From positions 1 to 11,930 of the forward strand of contig JAHJRK010000076.1 in NCBI GenBank assembly GCA_018830925.1: a stretch of 11,930 nt of DNA. Direction: 5' to 3'. A program made the translations under genes and the position numbers. The notes beneath the pieces were generated by a model. The model did no database searches. It was not told the origin of the DNA and worked only from the letters and a program-made list of their open reading frames with translations. Source of the stretch: Pseudomonadota bacterium. GTDB lineage: Bacteria > Desulfobacterota > Desulfobacteria > Desulfobacterales > RPRI01. Below, piece by piece: positions 6,106 through 11,930 of this stretch (the stretch's first letter is position 1; each line of letters begins with the position of its first letter).

Positions 6106-6708
6106 ATGACTGCATATCAAATCATGGAAAGCGAAGACTTTAAAAAATGTGCGGACTTTCACGGACATATCTGTCCCGGTCTTGCCATCGGATACAAAGC
6201 CGCCAAGGCAGGCATGGAGATGCTTAACGAGCAGCGCGCCGAAGATGAGGAAATAGCTGCTGTTGTGGAAACCGATGCCTGCTGTTCGGATGCGGTTCAG
6301 GTCATTACAGGCTGCACCTTCGGCAAAGGAAACTTTATTTACAAAGATCACGGCAAGATAGCACTCACCGTTTTCAGCCGGAAGACCGGTCAGGGCGTAA
6401 GAGTTGCCATGAAACCGGGGGCAATGGAACTCGGGTGTGAACACCGGGAACTCCTGCAAAAGGTGATGAGCGGTTCGGCAAGCCCGGAAGAGCAGAAACG
6501 GTTTGAAACCCTTCATTTTGAAAAAAGCTGTCAGATTTTGGAAAAACCTTTAAACGATCTTTTCACCGTCATGCCCACACAGGAGCAGATGCCGTCAAAA
6601 GCCCGGATAGAGCCGTCCGTCTTATGTTCAATCTGTGGGGAACCGGTAATGCCGTCCAAAATGGTAACTCAGAAAGACCAGAAATTGTGCAAAGGATGCT
6701 GTATCTGA
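6106..6708 (+). CDS. FmdE-family protein with C-terminal zinc-ribbon-like tail
   Basis: The 200-residue protein has no signal peptide and should be cytosolic. The FmdE domain occupies about 10-150, with the signature FHGHICPGLAIGY (H19, H21, C23), VETDACCSDAVQVITGC (54-70) and TFGKGNFIYKDHGK. These match the metal-binding residues described for this fold. The tail has CSIC (174-177) and CKGCC (195-199), spaced like a small zinc ribbon. Compared with the secreted FmdE-like protein of the same operon it is single-domain and keeps the full HGHICPG motif. An AAGGAG site precedes the ATG, 14 bases after the trmO stop. The biochemical function of the family is not settled; metal trafficking or insertion is the natural guess here. 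Confidence 0.88.
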   Translation: MTAYQIMESEDFKKCADFHGHICPGLAIGYKAAKAGMEMLNEQRAEDEEIAAVVETDACCSDAVQVITGCTFGKGNFIYKDHGKIALTVFSRKTGQGVRVAMKPGAMELGCEHRELLQKVMSGSASPEEQKRFETLHFEKSCQILEKPLNDLFTVMPTQEQMPSKARIEPSVLCSICGEPVMPSKMVTQKDQKLCKGCCI

Positions 6709-6732
6709 ACAGGAAAGGTTAAGGTGTAATCC

Positions 6733-7773
6733 ATGAGTTGTTATGCTGGCAGCAGCACCACAGCAAAATATCATGAGCAGGTCAGACGGAAATGGCTGCT
6801 TTTCGCCGGTCTGATTGTCATAACGCTTTTGCTGAGTATCTATGCCATTTCCAAAGGCGCGTATCAGTTGTCACCGGTTCATGTCATTCAGGGGCTGATC
6901 GGAAAGGTTCAGGGCAATCCTCATCTTGTGGTTTGGAATATCAGAATGCCCCGTATTGCTGCGGCTGTTGTTGCAGGATGGGGGCTTGCACTTTCCGGGC
7001 TTATCCTTCAATCCCTGCTCAGAAATCCGCTGGGATCGCCTTCCACTCTGGGAATCAGTCAGGGCGCGGCATTCGGGGCTGTTGTCGGCATTATCCTGTT
7101 TAATTCGGGCAGCGTGTATCGTCTGTATTCGGTTACGCTGTTCGCATTTCTGGGGGCAATGACTGCAACATGGGTGATCCTGCTTTTGGCAAAACTGAAA
7201 CAATTGTCTTCCGAAGCCATTATTTTAGCGGGCGTTGCGCTGTCTTCCCTGTTTCACTCCGGAACGGTTCTGATTCAGTATTTTGCCACAGAAACACAAG
7301 TTGCATCGGCTTTGTTTTGGACATTCGGAGATGTCGCGCGTTCCAGTTGGAATGAAATCGGCATAATGACCGTGATTGTTATTGTTGTTTCGGTTTGGGT
7401 CAGTCTTCACCGATGGAATCTGAACGCGCTTTTATCCGGCGAAGAGACTGCCAAAGGGCTTGGTGTATCCGTAGAATCGCTTCGTATTCAGGGAATGATG
7501 ATGGCAGCCCTTGTGTCTGCCGTTATCACCGCATTTCACGGCGTTATTGCCTTTTTGGGATTGCTTGCGCCTCATATTGCCAAACGGATCGTGGGCGCGG
7601 ATCACCGGCTTCTGATTCCGTTTACATGCGCTATCGGAGCTGCATTACTGCTTTTGGCAGATACGACGGGAAGGGTGCTGATCGGTTCCGGAAACCTTCC
7701 CGTCGGCATTCTGACCTCGTTTATGGGCGCGCCAATGTTTCTGTATCTGCTGATGAGAGGTGTCAGGCGATGA
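6733..7773 (+). CDS. FecCD/BtuC-family ABC importer permease
   Basis: This is the inner-membrane permease of a class III ABC importer, the type that moves siderophores, heme, cobalamin and, in MolB of Haemophilus, molybdate or tungstate. The 346-residue protein is almost entirely hydrophobic, with about nine to ten predicted helices after a 20-residue cytoplasmic start. Family landmarks are WNIRMPRIAAAVVAGWGLALSG (68-89), RNPLGSPSTLG (97-107), the ATPase-coupling loop GEETAKGLGV (236-245), GLLAPHIAKR (276-285) and LPVGILTSFMGAP (322-334). AAGGTG lies six bases before the start. The stop overlaps the ATPase start by four bases (ATGA). It functions as a homodimer with two copies of the ATPase. 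Ligand class cannot be read from these motifs. Confidence 0.92.
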   Translation: MSCYAGSSTTAKYHEQVRRKWLLFAGLIVITLLLSIYAISKGAYQLSPVHVIQGLIGKVQGNPHLVVWNIRMPRIAAAVVAGWGLALSGLILQSLLRNPLGSPSTLGISQGAAFGAVVGIILFNSGSVYRLYSVTLFAFLGAMTATWVILLLAKLKQLSSEAIILAGVALSSLFHSGTVLIQYFATETQVASALFWTFGDVARSSWNEIGIMTVIVIVVSVWVSLHRWNLNALLSGEETAKGLGVSVESLRIQGMMMAALVSAVITAFHGVIAFLGLLAPHIAKRIVGADHRLLIPFTCAIGAALLLLADTTGRVLIGSGNLPVGILTSFMGAPMFLYLLMRGVRR

Positions 7774-8531
7774 TGTTGTCTGTAGCAGGTATCGAATTTT
7801 CATACAACAGCCATCAGGTTGTAAAAGACATCGGCTTTCAATTGGATAAGGGCGAGGTTCTGGGTGTTCTGGGCGTCAACGGAGCGGGAAAATCCACGCT
7901 TCTGAAATGCCTCAACAAGGTTCTGAATCCTCAGAAAGGCTCGGTATTTTTGAATCACGAAGAAATTTTGAACATGAAAGGCACGGAGATTGCCAAACGC
8001 ATGGCATACATGCCTCAGAAATATTACGAGGAATCGCTTACCGTGTTCGATGCGGTTCTGCTGGGACGAAAGCCTCATATCAGTTGGTCTGCGACAGATA
8101 AAGATTTTCAGATTGTTGAAGAGATTCTGACATCCATGAATCTGGAATCTTTTGCATTAAGACCGGTCAATTCTTTAAGCGGCGGAGAAATGCAGAAAGT
8201 GCTGATTGCCCGTGCGCTGGCGCAGGAGCCGAAAGTCCTGCTTTTGGATGAGCCGACCAGCAATCTGGATGTCAGAAATCAGTTTGAAGTAATGGCGATG
8301 ATCCGCAGGATTGTGAAAGAGCGAGAACTTTCCGCAGTGGTTTCGATTCATGATTTGAATCTGGCATTCCACTTTGCCGATATTTTTTTAATGATGAAAC
8401 ATCACCGGGTATATCGCTTCATTCAAAAAAAAGATGCCACCCCTGAGATGATCCGGGAAGTTTATAATATTGATGTGTCTATTGCAGAAATTGAAGGACA
8501 TCAAGTGGTTGTTCCTTTATACAGGGAGTGA
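7770..8531 (+). CDS. ABC importer ATP-binding protein (FecE/BtuD type)
   Basis: This is the ATPase subunit of the importer, 253 residues from the ATG at 7770, with AGAGGTG eight bases upstream. The reading frame stays open a further 375 bases upstream, but that lies inside the permease gene and is a shadow. All ABC motifs are intact: Walker A GVNGAGKST (35-43), Q-loop Gln83 in YMPQ, signature LSGGE (136-140), Walker B LLLDEPTSNLD (157-167, catalytic Glu161) and switch His194 in SIHDLN. The C-terminal part (TPEMIREVYNIDVSIAEI) is typical of FecE-like ATPases. The start overlaps the permease stop, and the stop lies two bases before the likely ATG of the binding-protein gene. Confidence 0.93.
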   Translation: MMLSVAGIEFSYNSHQVVKDIGFQLDKGEVLGVLGVNGAGKSTLLKCLNKVLNPQKGSVFLNHEEILNMKGTEIAKRMAYMPQKYYEESLTVFDAVLLGRKPHISWSATDKDFQIVEEILTSMNLESFALRPVNSLSGGEMQKVLIARALAQEPKVLLLDEPTSNLDVRNQFEVMAMIRRIVKERELSAVVSIHDLNLAFHFADIFLMMKHHRVYRFIQKKDATPEMIREVYNIDVSIAEIEGHQVVVPLYRE

Positions 8532-8533
8532 AA

Positions 8534-9613
8534 ATGAAAAAAATCGTAATAATTTGTCTGATTCTGACAAGTGTTGCCAGTATTGCAATCGCAAAAACAC
8601 TTGATGTTACGGATATGGCAGGGCGCAAAGTTGCCGTGCCGCATGATCCGGCAAAGATCATCTGCCTCGGGCCCGGGACATTGCGGTTGATTGTCTATCT
8701 GAATGCTCAGGAAAAACTTGCAGGCGTGGAAGATATGGAAAAACTCAATCCGGGCGGACGCCCCTATTGGCTGGCAAATCAGCAGCTTGCCAAACTTCCC
8801 CGAATCGGTCCCGGCGGGCCCGCTGGCATCAACAAAAAACCGGATTTGGAAGCCGTGTTAAATGTTCATCCCGATCTGATTTTTATGACTCAGGCAGATG
8901 CTTTGTTAGCAGACAAAGTTCAGAAACAGTTGAATATTCCGATTGTTGTGCTGAGTTACGGAGCATTTGCAACCTTTGATGAGCAGATTTACGAGTCACT
9001 AAAACTTGCCGGAAAAATTCTCAACCGCGATAAACGGGCTGAAGCCGTAATTCAGTTTATCGAATCCGCCAGAAAAGAACTTCAGGAAAAAACCAAAGAT
9101 ATTCGGGATACGGATAAACCGAATGTATTTGTGGGCGGCATTGGATTTCGCGGATCTCACGGTATCGAAAGCACGGAAAAAAATTATATTCCGCTCAAAT
9201 GGGCAAATGCAAAAAATATTGCGGAAAGCGTTCAGGCTTCGGAAGGCAGCCACGTTTTTATGGACAAGGAAAAGCTGTTGTCCTTAAACCCAGATATCAT
9301 TTTCATTGACGGCGGCGGATTGAAATTAGTCGAGCAGGATATTATCAAAAAGCCTGAATATTACAAGGCATTGAAATCGTTTCAGCAAAAGCGCGTGTAT
9401 GCGCTTCTGCCGTTCAATTTTTATACCACCAATGTTGATACCGCGCTCGCAGACGCTTACGCCATTGCCAAAATTCTGTATCCGAAACAGTTTGAAAATC
9501 TTGATTTGGAGAAAAAAGCCGATGAAATTTATGCCTTTTTGGCGGGAAAACCGGTGTATGAGGAAATGAAAAAAGATTTCGGAAAAATCGGAGAGTTGTT
9601 TCAAATGCGGTAA
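8534..9613 (+). CDS. Periplasmic substrate-binding protein of class III ABC importer
   Basis: This is a BtuF/FhuD/TroA-fold binding protein that delivers ligand to the permease. I start it at ATG 8534 (359 residues) because GGGAG at 8524-8528 is five bases upstream; a GTG at 8528 is in frame but falls inside that ribosome site. The signal peptide is MKKIVIICLILTSVASIAIA, with cleavage likely before KTL. There is no lipobox Cys, so it is probably a soluble periplasmic protein. The first lobe begins LDVTDMAGRKVAVPHDPAKI with GPGTLRLIVYL. The ending YTTNVDTALADAYAIAKILY plus GKPVYEEMKKDFG resembles binding proteins of methanogens and sulfate reducers usually labelled iron transporters, an annotation I would not take as proof of substrate. 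It is the last gene of the operon. Confidence 0.9.
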   Translation: MKKIVIICLILTSVASIAIAKTLDVTDMAGRKVAVPHDPAKIICLGPGTLRLIVYLNAQEKLAGVEDMEKLNPGGRPYWLANQQLAKLPRIGPGGPAGINKKPDLEAVLNVHPDLIFMTQADALLADKVQKQLNIPIVVLSYGAFATFDEQIYESLKLAGKILNRDKRAEAVIQFIESARKELQEKTKDIRDTDKPNVFVGGIGFRGSHGIESTEKNYIPLKWANAKNIAESVQASEGSHVFMDKEKLLSLNPDIIFIDGGGLKLVEQDIIKKPEYYKALKSFQQKRVYALLPFNFYTTNVDTALADAYAIAKILYPKQFENLDLEKKADEIYAFLAGKPVYEEMKKDFGKIGELFQMR

Positions 9614-9689
9614 GCACTCTCTACGGCAGTCGTAAGTCAGTTGGCCAGGCGTGGTAAAAAATTCGCTGATGAAGGAGCCATTTGCCTGC
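9614..9689. other. Intergenic start with short open frame, no recognised gene
   Basis: Directly after the binding-protein stop the same frame stays open for 33 codons (9614-9712). It has no start codon of its own and reads ALSTAVVSQLARRGKKFADE onward. I do not recognise it. It could be chance or a decayed gene end. No terminator is visible right after the operon. Confidence 0.3.
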
Positions 9690-9718
9690 TTGATATAAAA
9701 AGCTTTATATATTAAAAT
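9690..9718 (+). promoter_or_regulatory. Candidate sigma-70 promoter for porin-cbiM
   Basis: TTGATA (9690-9695) and TAAAAT (9713-9718) are separated by exactly 17 bases, each matching consensus at 5 of 6 positions. A message from here would carry a leader of about 280 bases including the hairpins at 9837-9854 and 9886-9935 before the porin start. A TTGACA at 9797-9802 is an alternative -35, but no good -10 follows it. Confidence 0.4.
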
Positions 9719-9738
9719 AGATAGAGTTCCCTAAGCTG

Positions 9739-9775
9739 CACATAATGATCGGCAACACACCCCATATTTTATGTG
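9739..9775 (+). promoter_or_regulatory. Inverted repeat CACATAA/TTATGTG
   Basis: CACATAA (9739-9745) and TTATGTG (9769-9775) form a perfect 7-base inverted repeat 23 bases apart, about 20 bases downstream of the candidate -10 box. It could be a bipartite regulator site or weak RNA stem. The arms are AT-rich and short. Confidence 0.25.
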
Positions 9776-9836
9776 TCAATATTCGATGTTTTGTTGTTGA
9801 CAGATAATTGATTAACAGATAGAGCCTGTTTCAAAA

Positions 9837-9854
9837 GGCGGGCAGAAGCCCGCC
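9837..9854 (-). terminator. GC-rich hairpin, terminator-like on the minus strand
   Basis: GGCGGGC (9837-9843) and GCCCGCC (9848-9854) form a perfect 7-bp, all-GC stem around AGAA. On the plus strand no T run follows. On the minus strand the stem is followed by TTTTG, which makes a short terminator for transcription from the right. It may instead be a stable leader structure or an extragenic palindrome. Confidence 0.45.
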
Positions 9855-9885
9855 GGATTTAATTACAAATCAGTTTAATAAAATC

Positions 9886-9935
9886 AAACCACGAAGGTGA
9901 AGTATTGTTTAGATACTTACCTCTCGTGGTTTTTC
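9886..9935 (+). terminator. Terminator-like leader hairpin before porin gene
   Basis: A perfect 9-bp stem pairs AAACCACGA (9886-9894) with TCGTGGTTT (9924-9932). It continues as AGGT/ACCT (9895-9898 with 9919-9922) and AAGTAT/ATACTT (9900-9905 with 9913-9918), each joined by a single bulged base. TTCTGTTTT follows the last arm. It lies 270 bases after the binding-protein stop and 70 before the porin start, downstream of the candidate promoter, so it fits an attenuator at least as well as a terminator for the previous operon. Confidence 0.65.
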
Positions 9936-10005
9936 TGTTTTATGAGGTAAGAAATCATGAATGATAGACTCGTAAAAAGGAAGGCGATAGAAAGGAGGAT
10001 TTATT

Positions 10006-11163
10006 GTGAAAAAACTATTGTTTGTGGTCGGTTTGTTAACAAGTTTGATAATTCTGGTGACTTCTCAGGGTTTTGCTGATGACACAAAAAAAGAGATAGA
10101 AGAATTGAAGCGCCGCATCGAGGAGTTGGAGAAGAAAGAAACGTCGAAAGAGACAGCGGGTGGAATAGCGGGAGGGATAGCTGAAAAGATAAGCTTCAGT
10201 GGTGCTGTTGAACTGGACTTTGGCTATGCAAATGACAGTGATCCTGCCGACAATACGGTCAATGATTCTACTTCTGACCTTGATATCGGTACAGTGGAAC
10301 TGGGAGCAGAGATTAAGTTTCATGAATACGTGACCGGCAACCTGCTTCTGAAAGGTGAGGCGCTCGATAGTGGTAATGATAGGGTTTTCTGGGATGAGGC
10401 AACCATTACGATACAAAAAGAAGGATTTCCCGTATATTTTATAGGCGGTAAAAGGGGACAGCCCTTCGGTGTATTCGAGAGCCACCTTATTAATGATCCT
10501 ATTACCAAGGAATGCTATGAGATTGCTAAGACAGGCGCTACTGTTGGATTTACACCGGGGTTACTGGGGCTCGATATCTCTGGTACGGTATATAAGGGAG
10601 AGGTGCTTGCCGACACACTCTATGGTGCAGGATTTGGTCTTGCCCGTGACAATAGTCCTGCGTATGCAGCGACAGACGATGTGAGTTCATACATAGGGAA
10701 CATCACCGTTTCTCCGTTTGAGGGGCTGACATTTGCGGCCTTTTACGATTCAGAACCAGGAGACGGGGATCGAAATGAGACCGTTGGAGGTATGTTCAAT
10801 TTCAAGATATGGAAGCTCACATTCGATGCCGAATATATGAAGGCTATATCCAGAGAGAAAAACTTCACCGCTGATAAGGCATATAAGGAGTCGGCATGGT
10901 TTGGCGCTGTTGCTTTCCAGGTTATAGAACCTCTGGAACTGGCAGTCCGGTATGAAGGCTTCGATGATGATAGAGGCGGCGATCAGGATGGCACGCTAAA
11001 AAACAGGTACAGTCTGGGGGCTAATTATACCCTGTTTCAAAAAGAGAATTTTTCAACCACCATCATGGCTGAATATCGGAAAAGCGATTATGAGAAAGCA
11101 TCCGGAAGCATTTTCGATGATAATCTGGATGAGTTCTTCGTCAGACTGGCGATGGCATTTTAA
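10006..11163 (+). CDS. LbtU-like outer-membrane porin
   Basis: The 385-residue protein starts at GTG, six bases after a consensus AAAGGAGGAT ribosome site. It has a signal peptide (1-24, cleavage at GFA/DD) and a short heptad coiled coil (about 27-47, TKKEIEELKRRIEELEKKE). A Gly/Ala hinge follows, then a beta-barrel of alternating strands ending in FFVRLAMAF with terminal Phe. The coiled coil plus barrel, TVELGAEIKF and GGKRGQPFGVFESHLINDP (147-165) resemble proteins annotated as LbtU-family siderophore porins; LbtU is a TonB-independent legiobactin receptor in Legionella. The call is from memory of the family. A generic phosphate-selective-type porin is the alternative. No terminator separates it from cbiM. 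Confidence 0.7.
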   Translation: MKKLLFVVGLLTSLIILVTSQGFADDTKKEIEELKRRIEELEKKETSKETAGGIAGGIAEKISFSGAVELDFGYANDSDPADNTVNDSTSDLDIGTVELGAEIKFHEYVTGNLLLKGEALDSGNDRVFWDEATITIQKEGFPVYFIGGKRGQPFGVFESHLINDPITKECYEIAKTGATVGFTPGLLGLDISGTVYKGEVLADTLYGAGFGLARDNSPAYAATDDVSSYIGNITVSPFEGLTFAAFYDSEPGDGDRNETVGGMFNFKIWKLTFDAEYMKAISREKNFTADKAYKESAWFGAVAFQVIEPLELAVRYEGFDDDRGGDQDGTLKNRYSLGANYTLFQKENFSTTIMAEYRKSDYEKASGSIFDDNLDEFFVRLAMAF

Positions 11164-11207
11164 TAGGTTCGTCCTTAAAAATTCACGTAAAGAACAGATA
11201 ATTTTAA

Positions 11208-11236
11208 TTGTAGTTCATCACATACATATATATATT
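11208..11236 (+). promoter_or_regulatory. Weak candidate promoter before cbiM
   Basis: TATATT (11231-11236) matches the -10 box at 5 of 6 positions. A poor -35 TTGTAG (11208-11213, 3 of 6) lies 17 bases upstream. It sits in the AT-rich 92-base porin-cbiM gap, which has no terminator, so cbiM may instead be read from the porin promoter. Confidence 0.2.
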
Positions 11237-11255
11237 GATTGAAAGGAGAATTACC

Positions 11256-11930
11256 ATGCACATGGCAGATGCTTTAATATCTCCCGCTATAGGCGGAACT
11301 ATGTGGGCGGCTTCAGCCGGATTGATCGCCTATTGCTCAAAAAAAGTTAGGGATGATGTCGACGATATTAAAATCCCTCTCATGGGTGTTGTCGGAGCTT
11401 TTATATTCGCATCCCAGATGATCAATTTTACTATACCCGGAACAGGATCAAGCGGACACCTGGGGGGTGGTATGATCCTCGCCATATTGCTGGGGCCCTA
11501 CGCCGCCTTTCTCACCATGGCGTCCGTCCTCACAGTTCAGGCTTTGTTTTTTGCCGATGGCGGTCTTCTGGCCCTTGGGTGCAACATATTCAATCTCGGT
11601 TTCTTTCCTTGTTTCATCGCTTACCCTTTCATCTATAAAAAGATTGCCGGTTCGCAACCGACCCAACAGCGTATTTTGGCGGGAGCCATGGTGGCGTCGA
11701 TTTTGGGACTGCAAATGGGCGCCTTCGGAGTCGTTCTGGAAACCCTGTTCTCAGGTATCTCGGAACTGCCTTTCAGCACTTTTGTGCTCATGATGCAACC
11801 CATCCACTTGGCCATAGGGATCGTTGAGGGGCTTGTCACCGCCGCCGTGGTGACTTTCATCTGGAAGGCACGCCCCGAGATACTGGAAATGGTTGCAACA
11901 GCCAAGCCGATAGAGCATCTCACCCTCAAG
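11256..11930 (+). CDS. cbiM: CbiM, cobalt/nickel ECF transporter component (3' end outside window)
   Basis: The frame is open from ATG 11256 to the window edge (225 codons, no stop). AAGGAG is well placed upstream. CbiM/NikM is the metal-recognition membrane subunit of energy-coupling-factor cobalt or nickel importers. The N-terminus MHMADALISP places His2 where the family chelates metal with its N-terminal residues. IPGTGSSGHLGGG (60-72, His68), FADGGLLALGCNIFNLG (99-115) and HLAIGIVEGL (184-193) are family signatures, with about six to seven hydrophobic helices. Full CbiM proteins are usually about 220-250 residues unless fused to CbiN-like parts, so little is missing or a fusion continues. 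Co versus Ni cannot be decided. CbiN, CbiQ and CbiO would be expected to the right. Confidence 0.9.
   Translation, partial: MHMADALISPAIGGTMWAASAGLIAYCSKKVRDDVDDIKIPLMGVVGAFIFASQMINFTIPGTGSSGHLGGGMILAILLGPYAAFLTMASVLTVQALFFADGGLLALGCNIFNLGFFPCFIAYPFIYKKIAGSQPTQQRILAGAMVASILGLQMGAFGVVLETLFSGISELPFSTFVLMMQPIHLAIGIVEGLVTAAVVTFIWKARPEILEMVATAKPIEHLTLK

Noticed and set aside
6016..6516. 166-codon minus-strand ORF opposite trmO and the cytosolic FmdE gene
   Set aside because: It spans two convincing plus-strand genes and their junction and has no family features.
7395..7769. 125-codon upstream extension of the ABC ATPase reading frame
   Set aside because: It lies wholly inside the permease gene, reads as Arg/Ser/Cys-rich shadow sequence with no domain, and the ATPase homology starts exactly at 7770 with its own ribosome site.
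1..11930. CRISPR arrays, tRNA or rRNA genes
   Set aside because: No regularly spaced repeats and no tRNA- or rRNA-like sequence were seen on either strand.

Overview
The window reads as accessory chromosome of an anaerobic Gram-negative bacterium, most likely a sulfate-reducer-type deltaproteobacterium (Desulfobacterota). The outer-membrane receptor, the TonB/ExbB/ExbD motor and the outer-membrane porin show that it is diderm. The FmdE-like proteins, the TsaA/TrmO-like protein, the class III (FecCD/BtuC-type) ABC importer and an ISNCY-like transposase start are a combination I associate with that group. This taxonomic call is inference from gene content; there is no marker gene.

Layout. Bases 1-~141 (minus strand) are the 5' end of an insertion sequence with 21 codons of its transposase. 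A ~200-base leader with a candidate promoter and a long terminator-like hairpin follows. Then comes a tight energising operon, exbB-exbD-tonB (343-1989, overlapping genes). A 255-base spacer holds three hairpins. The main operon (2245-9613) encodes, in order: a secreted two-domain FmdE-like protein, a TonB-dependent receptor, a TrmO-like protein, a cytosolic FmdE-family protein with a C-terminal zinc-ribbon-like tail, a FecCD-type permease, its ATPase and a periplasmic binding protein. A 392-base spacer (9614-10005) holds a candidate promoter, a GC-rich hairpin and another terminator-like hairpin. An LbtU-like outer-membrane porin (10006-11163) and the first 225 codons of cbiM (11256 to the edge) end the window.

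Together the genes make a complete envelope-spanning uptake route: receptor in the outer membrane powered by ExbB/ExbD/TonB, binding protein in the periplasm, and ABC permease plus ATPase in the inner membrane. Unusual additions are a secreted and a cytosolic FmdE-like protein and a TrmO-like protein. The cargo cannot be read from sequence. A transition metal (Ni, Co, Mo/W, Fe), a metallophore or a corrinoid is plausible, and the neighbouring cbiM (Co/Ni ECF transporter component) tilts towards metal or cobalamin supply.

The most notable unexplained structure is a set of three terminator-like leader hairpins, one in front of each transcription unit. They share the word CCANGAAG in the 5' arm, and two share CCAYGAAGGTG. 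They could be attenuators, a shared RNA element or a dispersed repeat.
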